NCBI RefSeq assembly: GCF_005116475.1
Contig: NZ_SWBO01000014.1
Coordinates: 1-64,000 of the forward strand
Origin: Pedobacter cryotolerans
GTDB lineage: Bacteria; Bacteroidota; Bacteroidia; Sphingobacteriales; Sphingobacteriaceae
Direction of reading: 5' to 3'
Length of the DNA stretch: 64,000 nt
This document shows, piece by piece, positions 1-8,289 of this stretch (position 1 is the first letter of the stretch; each line of letters opens with the position of its first letter). Below the pieces are notes generated by a model. The model was not told where the DNA came from and searched no databases. It saw only the letters and a list, made by a program, of their open reading frames with translations. Position numbers and translations under genes: made by a program.

Positions 1-969
1 CCCGCTTAGTTTTGCCATCTCTGCTGGAGTTTTGCCATTGATGCCCTGATGCGGTCTTTGCTGATTATAGTATAGCATGTATTGCATCAGTTCATCTTTT
101 AGTTCTTCTATTGTATCGAAGTCCGTTTCTTCTATCAGATCTTCCTTCAGTGTTCTCCAGAACCGCTCTACCTTTCCATTGGTCTGTGGCCTATAGGGTC
201 TTGTGTACCTGTGTACAATATCAAGTTCAATAAGCAGCCGTTCAAACGGATGGTTGATCTTGCTCTGACTTTGCTTCTGACCAAATTCAGGTCCATTATT
301 TGATATGATCTCTTCGAACTTTATCCCATATTCGCCCTGCAGCACGCTGATGCACTTCATGGTAGCAAACATTACCGTTAGTGCGGTAACATCATGCGTT
401 ACCTCTGCCCACGCCAAGCGGCTATGGTCGTCCAAAAGACAGACCAGGTACAGTTTCTGGCTTTGACCCCTTATAATTGCCCTGCCTAGATGGTGGCAGT
501 CCACATGTCCAAGTTGACCCATTCTTTCCTTGATGATTTTCCTTTTATTCTCCTTCATCTTGGGATTTAGCCTGTTTAATCCATAGCGTTTGCTAATGTT
601 ATAGACCCCTGATGCAGAAGGTGTAAATTTATGTAATCTTGGTTTGAGAATTGAAACTATTTCATGTTTGGAATTACCCAGCTGACGAAGTTCAAGGACT
701 TTGTTCTCTATAAAACGTATCGGACGCCTGGTACGGTATTTTGGACCTCGCTTTCGAGGCAACAAGTCTAGATCTTCGCCGCTCTGCTTAAAACGGTTAT
801 AATATTTCAAAAAACTCTTCCGGTTGGTACCCCAGGCTTTGTAAAGTTCCTCTACAAAACGATATACAGGATGCGATTTTTGCTTTACCAACTCATACTC
901 CCGGATCATCATCCGATAGGTCTGTAGGTACTTCCGTTCTACAGTAAAATCATTTGTGTTTATTGCCAT
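1..969 (-). CDS. IS481-like transposase, 3' end cut by window edge
   Basis: The frame is open from an ATG at 969 to the left edge (323 residues seen), so the C-terminus lies outside the window. The N-terminal third is helix-turn-helix-like. It is followed by an integrase core ending in the family hallmark RPYRPQTNGKVERFWRTL, and a C-terminal YYNQQRPHQGINGKTPAEM segment. The DDE residues fall at D157 (GHVDCHH) and E268 (GKVERF), but the middle position is N224 (SNNGPEF), where the family normally has SDNG. A G-to-A change in one codon would explain it. The protein would insert IS copies by cut-and-paste or copy-out chemistry; with Asn at a metal ligand it may be inactive. Family assignment is from motif reading. 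Confidence 0.85.
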   Translation of the reverse strand, partial: MAINTNDFTVERKYLQTYRMMIREYELVKQKSHPVYRFVEELYKAWGTNRKSFLKYYNRFKQSGEDLDLLPRKRGPKYRTRRPIRFIENKVLELRQLGNSKHEIVSILKPRLHKFTPSASGVYNISKRYGLNRLNPKMKENKRKIIKERMGQLGHVDCHHLGRAIIRGQSQKLYLVCLLDDHSRLAWAEVTHDVTALTVMFATMKCISVLQGEYGIKFEEIISNNGPEFGQKQSQSKINHPFERLLIELDIVHRYTRPYRPQTNGKVERFWRTLKEDLIEETDFDTIEELKDELMQYMLYYNQQRPHQGINGKTPAEMAKLSG

Positions 970-1023
970 AACAGAATCAATTTAAAAATTTTGATTCTGT
1001 TACCGAAATATCTGACTTCTACA
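969..1023 (-). mobile_element. Probable IS end with hairpin over transposase start
   Basis: A perfect 12-bp inverted repeat (969-980 and 991-1002, 10-bp loop) sits immediately upstream of the transposase ATG and includes its first base. Just outside it, read on the minus strand, TGTAGAAGTCAGATATTTCG starts at 1023. IS481 elements usually begin with TGT, so 1023 is a plausible outer boundary. The opposite end is outside the window, so the terminal repeat cannot be paired here. Confidence 0.45.
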
Positions 1024-1132
1024 AGGATGACAATAATTTTTGTTATTTTTTTAAACCCAGCCTTGGCTTCACCACTAACTATCAAACCATATTACTTATC
1101 ATCACGTGCCAAAGAGTTCTAAAAACAACAAC

Positions 1133-2719
1133 CTACTTTGTCTCTTTAAATGAACCTTCTTTTTTAAGCAAATCGAAATATTTATCCAGATTAGAACCCA
1201 AAGATTGCTCAAAAGCAGCTTTCATATCTGCCGGACTTGGGTGTTTATGTTTCCAATTATTGTAGTAATTTTTAAACGCTAAATCTACTTTATCTTTACC
1301 AACTGCCGCCTCTAACATGTACAGCCACAAAGCTGGTTTAAGGTATGATGCCATTCCATAATCATCTGATGTTGGAAACTCTGCGGCTGGCGTTGCAATT
1401 GCAGATTTAATAGGTATGCTCATAACAGCATTATAAATGGCCGACTGAAATTGATCAACTGGCAATGCCTTTATGTTTGCAGGAATTTCGCCCATAACAG
1501 AATTTGACTTGTATTTTTCTGCTTCGTATCTAAATTGGTAATAGGTATTCAAACCTTCATCCTGCCAAGAGTGTATCCGTTCATTACTACCTAACATACT
1601 CATAAACCAATTGTGGCCAACTTCATGTGTAATTATCGCATCTAATGTTTCGGGCTTAGCATCAGGACTAGTGATTAACGTAATTGTAGGATATTCCATA
1701 CCACCGCTGGCATTATTTTTTGGTCCTTCTACAACCTGCACCACTGGATAATCGTACTCCCCAATCCAGTTGCTGTATTTTTTTGTGGCATCTTTTGCAT
1801 AATCAACACTCTGCAACCAAAGCGTATTTTTCTTATTAAAGTAATAAGAAAAAACATCAACCACTTTACCCGAATTAAGTTGAACAGTATCATAAGCAAC
1901 AACAAACTTTTTATCAGCAAACCAGGCAAAGTCAGGTGCATTTTTCATCACATAAGTTAAAGTTTTATTGCCAGATTTGTTTTGGGGGATATATAAAACC
2001 GGTTTATCGTTTTTGGATGCATAATTTTGAGCACCGATTTTTTTATACTGTTCTAGTTCATCTGCATTTTGCAAAATACCTGTGGCACCAACTATGTATG
2101 CAGATGGCAAACTAATATTCACTTTAAAATCAGCATATTCGCTGTAAAACTCGCCCATATCTAAATATGGAAATTCATGCCAACCATCTTTATCGTAAAC
2201 AGCTGGTTTTGGATACCATTGGGTGATCATAAATTCTCCATCGGCATAGCCTGATCTCGAAAAATATGATGGCAACTTCACTTTAAAATCAGTTGTGATT
2301 ACTGTAGAATCCCCAGGTTTTAAAGCAGATGGAAGTTTAACTTTAATCACATCAATATACTGAGGATTTGGATGCGCTTCTGTTTCAGCAACTTTACCGT
2401 TTACTTTAAAATTTAGGCCAGCTATCTCTCCGTAAGTATATTTATCTAATTTCTTTTTACGCGATGGATCATTTTTAATCTGTTGAAACATAGCCGTAGT
2501 TTCATTTTTATAGGCATTGGGATAAATATGAAACCAAATAAAATCTAAACTTGATGGCGAATTATTTTTGTAAACAATGGTTTCAAATCCTGTTAAGGTT
2601 TTGTCATTATCATCTAAGGTTACATCAATTGTGTAATTTAAATGCTGCTGCCAATATTTATCTTGAGCAAAAGATGAGTAGGAGAAAAATATTAAAAATA
2701 GAAAGATATACTTGTTCAT
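1133..2719 (-). CDS. M1 family zinc metallopeptidase
   Basis: This is a 528-residue secreted aminopeptidase-like protein. A Sec signal peptide covers residues 1-19 (ending SSFAQ). The M1 substrate motif appears as GGMEYP at 339-344. The zinc site is HEVGH (365-369), with the third ligand E388 (WQDEG) at the expected HExxH-x18-E spacing. The family removes N-terminal residues from peptides; this protein should act in the periplasm or at the outer face. It is shorter than classical aminopeptidase N and lacks the large C-terminal helical domain, as is common for Bacteroidota M1 proteins. It stands alone, with the IS element downstream. The family is certain; the substrate is unknown. Confidence 0.92.
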   Translation of the reverse strand: MNKYIFLFLIFFSYSSFAQDKYWQQHLNYTIDVTLDDNDKTLTGFETIVYKNNSPSSLDFIWFHIYPNAYKNETTAMFQQIKNDPSRKKKLDKYTYGEIAGLNFKVNGKVAETEAHPNPQYIDVIKVKLPSALKPGDSTVITTDFKVKLPSYFSRSGYADGEFMITQWYPKPAVYDKDGWHEFPYLDMGEFYSEYADFKVNISLPSAYIVGATGILQNADELEQYKKIGAQNYASKNDKPVLYIPQNKSGNKTLTYVMKNAPDFAWFADKKFVVAYDTVQLNSGKVVDVFSYYFNKKNTLWLQSVDYAKDATKKYSNWIGEYDYPVVQVVEGPKNNASGGMEYPTITLITSPDAKPETLDAIITHEVGHNWFMSMLGSNERIHSWQDEGLNTYYQFRYEAEKYKSNSVMGEIPANIKALPVDQFQSAIYNAVMSIPIKSAIATPAAEFPTSDDYGMASYLKPALWLYMLEAAVGKDKVDLAFKNYYNNWKHKHPSPADMKAAFEQSLGSNLDKYFDLLKKEGSFKETK

Positions 2720-2762
2720 ACTTGGTTATTTTTTTGGGAAGATAGTAATTTTGACAGTAAAC

Positions 2763-2794
2763 AAAAAAAGGCGTACTAATTAGTTTAATACGCC
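2763..2794 (-). terminator. Rho-independent terminator after aldo/keto reductase
   Basis: GGCGTA (2770-2775) pairs with TACGCC (2789-2794). Read on the minus strand the stem is followed by a run of T (A-run at 2763-2769 on the plus strand). It lies 20 bp past the stop of the 2814-3848 gene. Confidence 0.6.
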
Positions 2795-2813
2795 AATTAG
2801 TAGTTGGTAAAAC

Positions 2814-3848
2814 TTAATAAAATTTTGGTTGTGGAACCAAATCAAGATTTTGTTGTTGATGCCAGTAAGGATAAGCTGGATAAACGTAACTTGCCTCATC
2901 TAATCTTTTGATTTGATCTGCCGATAAATTCCATCCAACAGCTTGTAAATTCTGTTTCAATTGTTCTTCATTTCTAGCGCCAACAATAATATTTGCAATA
3001 GTTGGTCGCTGCAATAACCAGTTTAGTGCTACTTGGGCAACTGTTTTCTCAGTTTCTTCTGCCACAATTTTCAGCGCATCAACTATGTTAAATAATCTTT
3101 CTTGGTCAATTGCCGGACCATGAGAGCCGCCCTGCTGTATTCTATTATCAGTAGGAATTGGTTTTTCTCTATCATATCTGCCACCTAATTTACCAGAAGA
3201 TAATGGGCTCCAAACTAAGGTTCCAATATTTTGATCAATAGCTAAAGGCATCAATTCGTTTTCAAATTCTCTATCATATAATGAATACAAAACTTGGTGA
3301 CCAATGTATTTAGACCATCCGTATCTTTCTGAAACAGATAAAGATTTCATTAAATGCCAACCCGAAAAATTTGAACAAGCAATGTACCTCACTTTACCAG
3401 ATTGGATTAAATTATCTAAAGTTTTTAGCGTTTCATCAACTGGGGTAGTTGCATCAAAACCATGCATGTGGTAAATATCGATATAATCAGTATTCATGCG
3501 CCTTAAACTATCTTCTACTTGTTTTACCAAATGTAAGCGCCCAGAACCTGAACTATTTGCCCCCTCGCCCATTTGAAATGTTGCTTTGGTAGAAATTAAA
3601 ATCTCATCTCTATTTATGCCTACAATTGCTTTACCTAAAATTTCTTCGGCTACTCCTTGCGAATAAATATTTGCCGTATCAAAAAGGTTAACGCCTGCTG
3701 CTAAACAAAGTTCAATCAAGTGTTTGGCTTCATCAACCTGAGTTGTGCCCCAAGCTTTAAAAAATTCGTTGGTACCACCAAAAGTAGCAGTTCCGAAACT
3801 AAGTACCGGCACATTTAAGCCCGATGCGCCTAATCTTCTATATTCCAT
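2814..3848 (-). CDS. Aldo/keto reductase
   Basis: A 344-residue NADPH-dependent oxidoreductase with a TIM-barrel. The catalytic tetrad is visible: D57 and Y62 in LFDTANIYSQG, K88 in ILISTKAT, and H129 in DIYHMHGFD. The C-terminal cofactor region has NIIVGARNEEQL. Length and motifs fit the AKR group that includes YajO and related soluble reductases. The physiological aldehyde or ketone substrate cannot be told from sequence. It is a single gene with its own terminator, upstream of and unlinked to the M1 peptidase gene. Confidence 0.9.
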   Translation of the reverse strand: MEYRRLGASGLNVPVLSFGTATFGGTNEFFKAWGTTQVDEAKHLIELCLAAGVNLFDTANIYSQGVAEEILGKAIVGINRDEILISTKATFQMGEGANSSGSGRLHLVKQVEDSLRRMNTDYIDIYHMHGFDATTPVDETLKTLDNLIQSGKVRYIACSNFSGWHLMKSLSVSERYGWSKYIGHQVLYSLYDREFENELMPLAIDQNIGTLVWSPLSSGKLGGRYDREKPIPTDNRIQQGGSHGPAIDQERLFNIVDALKIVAEETEKTVAQVALNWLLQRPTIANIIVGARNEEQLKQNLQAVGWNLSADQIKRLDEASYVYPAYPYWHQQQNLDLVPQPKFY

Positions 3849-3906
3849 ATTGTTGGATTTTATTAATGTTTTATTGTTGAGTTGGTTAGTTGGTTAGTTA
3901 TTGAGA

Positions 3907-4917
3907 CTACTTTCCTTTAATAATATCTGCAAAAAGTTGATATGAATACAATCTCGCTGTATGATCATAAATGTGTGATGTAGCCATAATTTCATCCACA
4001 CCTGTTTGAGCTAAAAAGGATTGCAAATCTTCCTTTACAGTTTCTTTACCTCCAATAAGTGAAACAGCTAACATTTGTTGCACAGCTTCTTCTTGCATAT
4101 CATCCCAAATTCCTTCCATGCTTTGTACAGGTTCTTGCAGCAACTTTCTTTGTCCGGTTACTATGCCAATAAATAATTGCTTTAAGGAGGTCGATAATCG
4201 TTCTGCTTCTTGATCGGTATCTGCTACAACAACATTTACGCAAGCCATAACATAAGGTTGCTGAAGTGCTGCTGAGGGTTTAAAATTGGCTCTGTAAATT
4301 TTAATTGCATTTAAAAATTGTTGAGGAGCAAAATGACTTGCAAATGCATAAGGTAAACCATAAGCTGCAGCTAAATGTGCGCTATCTGTACTTGAACCCA
4401 AAATCCATATCGGTACATTTGTGCCTTCGCCCGGTATGGCTCTAACTTTGGCATTTTTATTTTCATCCGATAAGTAAAGTTGTAATTTTCTTACGTCGGT
4501 CGGAAAATCATTGGCAGCATTAAAGCGATCTCCGCGTATTGCCATAGCCGTTAATTGATCGCTTCCAGGCGCCCTACCAAGTCCTAAATCAATCCTATCG
4601 GGATATAAAGTTGCCAATGTACCAAACTGCTCGGCTATAACTAAAGGCGAATGGTTTGGCAGCATAATACCTCCAGAACCTACTCTAATTTTTGTTGTTT
4701 TTTCTGCAATATGACCAATTAATAATGATGTTGCAGAACTGGCTACGCTTATCATATTGTGATGTTCGGCAAACCAATAACGCTCGTAACCCCAATCTTC
4801 TGCATGCCTTGCAACATCTACACTTCTTTTAAATGTATCTGCTGCAGTTTTTCCTTCAATCACAGTTGCTAAATCTAAAATAGAATAGCTAAGCGATGAT
4901 AAATTTCTTGTACTCAT
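3907..4917 (-). CDS. LLM-class flavin-dependent oxidoreductase
   Basis: A luciferase-like monooxygenase of 336 residues when started at the ATG at 4917 (MSTRNLSSLSYSIL). An upstream in-frame TTG at 4950 adds eleven unconserved residues and is unlikely. Family features include YWFAEHHNM, GGIMLPNHSPLVIAEQFGTL and RIDLGLGRAPGSD, as in the YhbW/MsnO8 group. Enzymes of this group use FMNH2 and oxygen, or bind flavin, to oxidise small molecules; the substrate is unknown. It lies 53 bp downstream of an ArsR-type regulator and is probably co-transcribed with and controlled by it. Confidence 0.9.
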   Translation of the reverse strand: MSTRNLSSLSYSILDLATVIEGKTAADTFKRSVDVARHAEDWGYERYWFAEHHNMISVASSATSLLIGHIAEKTTKIRVGSGGIMLPNHSPLVIAEQFGTLATLYPDRIDLGLGRAPGSDQLTAMAIRGDRFNAANDFPTDVRKLQLYLSDENKNAKVRAIPGEGTNVPIWILGSSTDSAHLAAAYGLPYAFASHFAPQQFLNAIKIYRANFKPSAALQQPYVMACVNVVVADTDQEAERLSTSLKQLFIGIVTGQRKLLQEPVQSMEGIWDDMQEEAVQQMLAVSLIGGKETVKEDLQSFLAQTGVDEIMATSHIYDHTARLYSYQLFADIIKGK

Positions 4918-4970
4918 AAAAACTTTTATCAATATAGAGCCTGAATGCAAGCTCAGTAAATCTTAAAAAA

Positions 4971-5276
4971 TTATATATCAGATGATATAATTTTACTCAA
5001 AGCAGTAAATGCAGCTTCGTTTCTTTTGTAATAAGTCCACTTCCCCATTCTTGTAGCAGTAACCAAACCCACACGTTGCAAGAGCGAGAGATATTCTGAA
5101 ATGGTGGATTGTGTTAGTCCAGCTTTTTGCTGAATATGACCCACGCAAACGCCCAAATTTTCTTTATCACATGTGGTTTTATAATCTGGGAAGTGAAGAT
5201 CTGGTTCTTTAAGCCAAGCTAAAATTTGTAACCTAGTTTTATTTGATAGTGCTTTGAATACTTCAATCTGATCCAT
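4971..5276 (-). CDS. ArsR-family winged-helix repressor
   Basis: A 101-residue ArsR/SmtB regulator. It starts with the typical MDQIEVFKALSNKTRLQILAWL and carries the recognition helix TQSTISEYLSLLQRVGLV, followed by the beta wing. Two cysteines occur (TTCDKENLGVCVG), but the classic ELCVCDL metal site is absent, so metal sensing is not supported. A thiol or redox role is possible but unproven. It precedes the LLM flavoenzyme on the same strand, and a palindrome lies directly in front of its start. The likely job is repression of itself and the flavoenzyme. Confidence 0.9.
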   Translation of the reverse strand: MDQIEVFKALSNKTRLQILAWLKEPDLHFPDYKTTCDKENLGVCVGHIQQKAGLTQSTISEYLSLLQRVGLVTATRMGKWTYYKRNEAAFTALSKIISSDI

Positions 5277-5287
5277 GGCACAAATAT

Positions 5288-5307
5288 ATATCGGAATTTC
5301 CCGATAT
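5288..5307. promoter_or_regulatory. Probable ArsR operator palindrome
   Basis: ATATCGG (5288-5294) and CCGATAT (5301-5307) form a perfect 7-bp dyad with a 6-bp centre. It begins 12 bp upstream of the ArsR start codon. Placement and symmetry fit an autoregulatory operator; the assignment is inference. Confidence 0.55.
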
Positions 5308-5346
5308 GCCTATAAAAATAAATTTGATGACAAGATTGTGAGAAAT

Positions 5347-5520
5347 TTAATCTTCTATACCTTCTCCAAAATCAGTTTTTGGAATTTGTTTTAGCGGTTT
5401 ATTTTTTGGATGATTTAGATTTTCCTCATCAATAATTTGATCATCAAGCTCTTCATTACTTGGTCTTGATACTATTTTAAAATCTTCTTGTGGAGGGACT
5501 GTTTTTTTATCGTGTTGCAT
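5347..5520 (-). CDS. Small acidic hypothetical protein
   Basis: A 57-residue frame starting at an ATG at 5520 (MQHDKKTVPPQEDFKIVSRP) and ending DFGEGIED. It is hydrophilic and rich in D, E, K and P, with no signal peptide, no membrane segment and no cysteine. It is probably disordered. Short acidic proteins of this kind are common in sphingobacteria, but I recognise no family. It lies between the ArsR operator and a receiver-domain gene on the same strand. Confidence 0.5.
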   Translation of the reverse strand: MQHDKKTVPPQEDFKIVSRPSNEELDDQIIDEENLNHPKNKPLKQIPKTDFGEGIED

Positions 5521-5615
5521 ATCAGCTTTTTATTTAAAAGCTTTCTAATTGATAAAAAGTTTTAAAAATTATATAATAGCTATTTACAACTCTTAAAAAA
5601 ACTTAAAGAACATAA

Positions 5616-6005
5616 TCAGATTAATTCAGCCAAAGCGCTCTTATTTAAGGGTTTGCTAATTAACTCCGTTACATAAGGATTAGCTTTAATTTTAGCTAAA
5701 TCAACTAAAACATCAGAACCAGTAAGCACAACAATTTTGCACTTTTTAATTAATTGATCGTTTAATTTAGCAAAACGTTCTAAAAATCCGAAGCCATTTA
5801 TACATGGCATATCCAAATCTAAAATAATTAATTCAGGCAATTCTGTTATATTATTTTGGCGTTGTACCAGATAAGCTAATGCATCCTCAGCACATTCCAT
5901 AACTGTTACATTTTCTATCGAAAAATTGTGCTTTAGTATATATTTAGTAATCATATGATCAATTGGATTGTCATCTACGATCATAATTTTAGTTGGTTGC
6001 ACCAT
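5616..6005 (-). CDS. Single-domain response regulator (CheY-like)
   Basis: A 129-residue receiver domain with no output domain. The acidic pair is in IMIVDDNP (residues 7-14), the phosphoacceptor is D63 in IILDLDMP, and LTGSD and SKPLN supply the Thr/Ser and Lys switch residues. Stand-alone receivers act in phosphorelays or bind a partner protein; no kinase is adjacent. An unusually long intergenic stretch lies upstream. Confidence 0.9.
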   Translation of the reverse strand: MVQPTKIMIVDDNPIDHMITKYILKHNFSIENVTVMECAEDALAYLVQRQNNITELPELIILDLDMPCINGFGFLERFAKLNDQLIKKCKIVVLTGSDVLVDLAKIKANPYVTELISKPLNKSALAELI

Positions 6006-6522
6006 ATAAATAGAAAGTTATTTATTTATTATTAGATTTATTGAACAAGGAGTGATTTGAATAAAAGAATTTAATTTTAGTAATTACTTAATTATTAAAA
6101 TCTTGATATTCATTTAGTCGTATCCAATTTTTATACCCAACTTAAAATTTATTAAGCATTATTCAATTTGTTACAATTCAGGCCTAACCTAAATATAACA
6201 ATTTTTTGGTTTATGCTTTTTAATAGACAGAAAAGATGTTTAAACATTAAGTTGTAAATATTTTGAATTAAAATATCTTTAAAAAAATTGACTACAATTA
6301 TTTTATGAATATATTTAACTTTAAAAAAATGTGGATTTAAATCCCCAAATTGAGTATAATTATTCCCGCCACATTATTACTCACTTTACATTACAACGTG
6401 ATTAATTTTATATTGTTAGAACAAGTAAATTGAATTAATGTTACTTAACACCAATATTTAAAGTAAATAATAAAACATACTGGCTACTTTTAGGTTTATC
6501 ATAAATATTATTATAGATTGAT
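6006..6522. other. 517-bp intergenic stretch, very AT-rich
   Basis: This lies between two divergent genes. I see no open frame of useful length, no hairpin followed by a T-run, and no repeat shared with the rest of the window. It probably holds both promoters, but no convincing -7/-33 pair stands out. Confidence 0.5.
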
Positions 6523-6891
6523 ATGGAAATGATTTTTATACTCGCTATTCCAGTTGCTTGTATTGCATGGACGGTTACTAAAGAAGAAGTTTTTAGAGAG
6601 GCAAGAGAGTTTTGTGTAGGAAAATCTCAAAAATGCAGAACTTTATTACAAAGGAAATTTTTTTACCTATTTACTTGCGAATATTGTTTTAGCCATTACG
6701 TAACCATATTAATTTTAGCAATAACAAACTACACTTTAATTTACGATGGTTGGAAAGGATATTTACTAGCAGGATTTAGTATTATATGGATTGCTAATGT
6801 TTACATGAGTTTGTATAATTTATTAAGGATAGATCTTAAAAAGCAAAAGATAATAACCAAAAAGGAGGAACAAAATCTTCCTCCTGATTAA
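6523..6891 (+). CDS. Small membrane protein of unknown function
   Basis: A 122-residue protein with an N-terminal hydrophobic segment (MEMIFILAIPVACIAWTV), a cytoplasmic-looking basic stretch with FCVGKSQKC, then CEYCFSHYVTILILAI and a last hydrophobic segment near residues 78-100, with a charged tail. The CxxC followed by S-x-Y ahead of a membrane helix recalls DUF1360-type proteins, but I cannot confirm membership. It converges with a lipoprotein gene only 6 bp away. Confidence 0.65.
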   Translation: MEMIFILAIPVACIAWTVTKEEVFREAREFCVGKSQKCRTLLQRKFFYLFTCEYCFSHYVTILILAITNYTLIYDGWKGYLLAGFSIIWIANVYMSLYNLLRIDLKKQKIITKKEEQNLPPD

Positions 6892-6897
6892 TTAAAA

Positions 6898-7113
6898 TTA
6901 CTGCATATTGTTTGAAGTATCCATGTTGGTGGTATCGTTACTCATACCAGTTGTATCTCCCATAGCGCCATTATTCATATTTTCTGAAGATTGATTAGTC
7001 ATGCTTGTATCAATGCGATTTGAATCAGCATCTGCAGCATCATTTTTTTGATTTGTATTACACCCTAAAGTTACCATACCGGCAAATGCTAGGATAATTA
7101 AAATGTTTTTCAT
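6898..7113 (-). CDS. Small lipoprotein
   Basis: A 71-residue protein with a type II signal peptide and lipobox VTLGC (Cys18). The mature part is almost entirely N, D, T, S and M and lacks structure. It would be anchored to the periplasmic or outer membrane. No function is recognisable; similar low-complexity lipoproteins are frequent in Bacteroidota. Confidence 0.7.
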   Translation of the reverse strand: MKNILIILAFAGMVTLGCNTNQKNDAADADSNRIDTSMTNQSSENMNNGAMGDTTGMSNDTTNMDTSNNMQ

Positions 7114-7221
7114 AAATTTTTTGCTTAATTTTTTGTTATAGGAAATGTTTTAATTTGCTTTTACTATTCAATTAGTAATCAATTATCTTATAAATAGCTG
7201 AAGTTTTAAAAATGTTTAAGA

Positions 7222-8289
7222 TTACGCTAAATAGGAGTGAATTTTATTTATTTTATTTAAAATCTCTGAAATAGAAAAATCTGCAGCACAAATAACTTCA
7301 TCAGCGGCGCCGTAATAAATGGTTAATTTATCTCCATTTACAATATGACCATTGGTAAATACCACTTCACCAAAAAACCCATATTTTTCATACTTTTCTA
7401 GCGGTTGCATAATTGAATCAATAGTTCTACCTAGCACCAAACTCGGATTTTCTAAATCCAACAAAAAAGCTCCTAATCCATACTTATGATGCTCATCAGC
7501 GCCATGATAAATAGCCAACCATCCCGCTTTTGTTTTAATTGGAGATGCACCCGCCCCAACCCTTGCGCTATCCCAAAGATTATTTCTTGTCTTAATTAAA
7601 CATTTATGATTGCCCCATTGTAATCCATCATCAGATTCTGCTAGCCAAATATAGCTCCCGCCGATTACTGCACTACTAGGCCTATGTAAAGCGTAATATT
7701 TACCCTCAATTTTACCCTCAAATATGGCACAATCTTTATTATGGGGAGGGAAAATCATTCCTAATTCTTCAAAATTGCGCCAATCTTTTGTTGTTCTTAA
7801 ACCAACACCAACGCCACAATTTGATACTGCTGTGTAAGTTAAATAGTAAGTTTCCTTAATTTGGGTTACTCTACAATCTTCAATACCAAAATTTTCTAAT
7901 TCGCCATTACCAAAAAGGGCTGGATAATTTTCATCTTCTGTAAAATCAATCCCATTATCGCTACAAAGTAACCTTAAATGCGAAACTGTAGTTAAATAAT
8001 CTTCTCCTTGATAATTAACCACTCTTACATCTTCAATAATTAATTCTGGATCATTAATCGAAACTTCTTTTATTTCAATTTCTTTATTGGCATTTAATTT
8101 TGGAATACTAATGTAACCCTCTTTCGGCTTTACATTTTCTGCAACACGAACTAAAAGCCATATTTTATTTTTAAATACAAAAACACCAGGATTAAGTAAA
8201 CTAACAATAACCAATTGACTGTTACTGGGCTCTAAATCAGCAGGCTTTAATAACGGATTTTGAATAAAACGTTTGGCTAGGTCACTCAT
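7222..8289 (-). CDS. GH130 family glycoside phosphorylase or hydrolase
   Basis: A 355-residue five-bladed propeller protein of the GH130 type. It begins with the characteristic RFIQNPLLKPADL, then LNPGVFVFKNKIWLLVRVAE, and continues with GIEDCRVT, IYHGAD and FTNGHIVNGDKLTIYYGAAD. GH130 enzymes phosphorolyse beta-mannosides, and some are hydrolases. The substrate cannot be assigned, and no PUL or transporter is adjacent. Its start codon directly abuts the stop of the upstream FAD protein (8290), so the two are translationally linked. Confidence 0.88.
   Translation of the reverse strand: MSDLAKRFIQNPLLKPADLEPSNSQLVIVSLLNPGVFVFKNKIWLLVRVAENVKPKEGYISIPKLNANKEIEIKEVSINDPELIIEDVRVVNYQGEDYLTTVSHLRLLCSDNGIDFTEDENYPALFGNGELENFGIEDCRVTQIKETYYLTYTAVSNCGVGVGLRTTKDWRNFEELGMIFPPHNKDCAIFEGKIEGKYYALHRPSSAVIGGSYIWLAESDDGLQWGNHKCLIKTRNNLWDSARVGAGASPIKTKAGWLAIYHGADEHHKYGLGAFLLDLENPSLVLGRTIDSIMQPLEKYEKYGFFGEVVFTNGHIVNGDKLTIYYGAADEVICAADFSISEILNKINKIHSYLA

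Noticed and set aside
4974..4989. Perfect palindrome TATATCA-GA-TGATATA at the end of the ArsR gene
   Set aside because: It encodes the last residues of ArsR (ISSDI) and differs from the upstream operator; could be chance, though a second site ahead of the flavoenzyme cannot be excluded.
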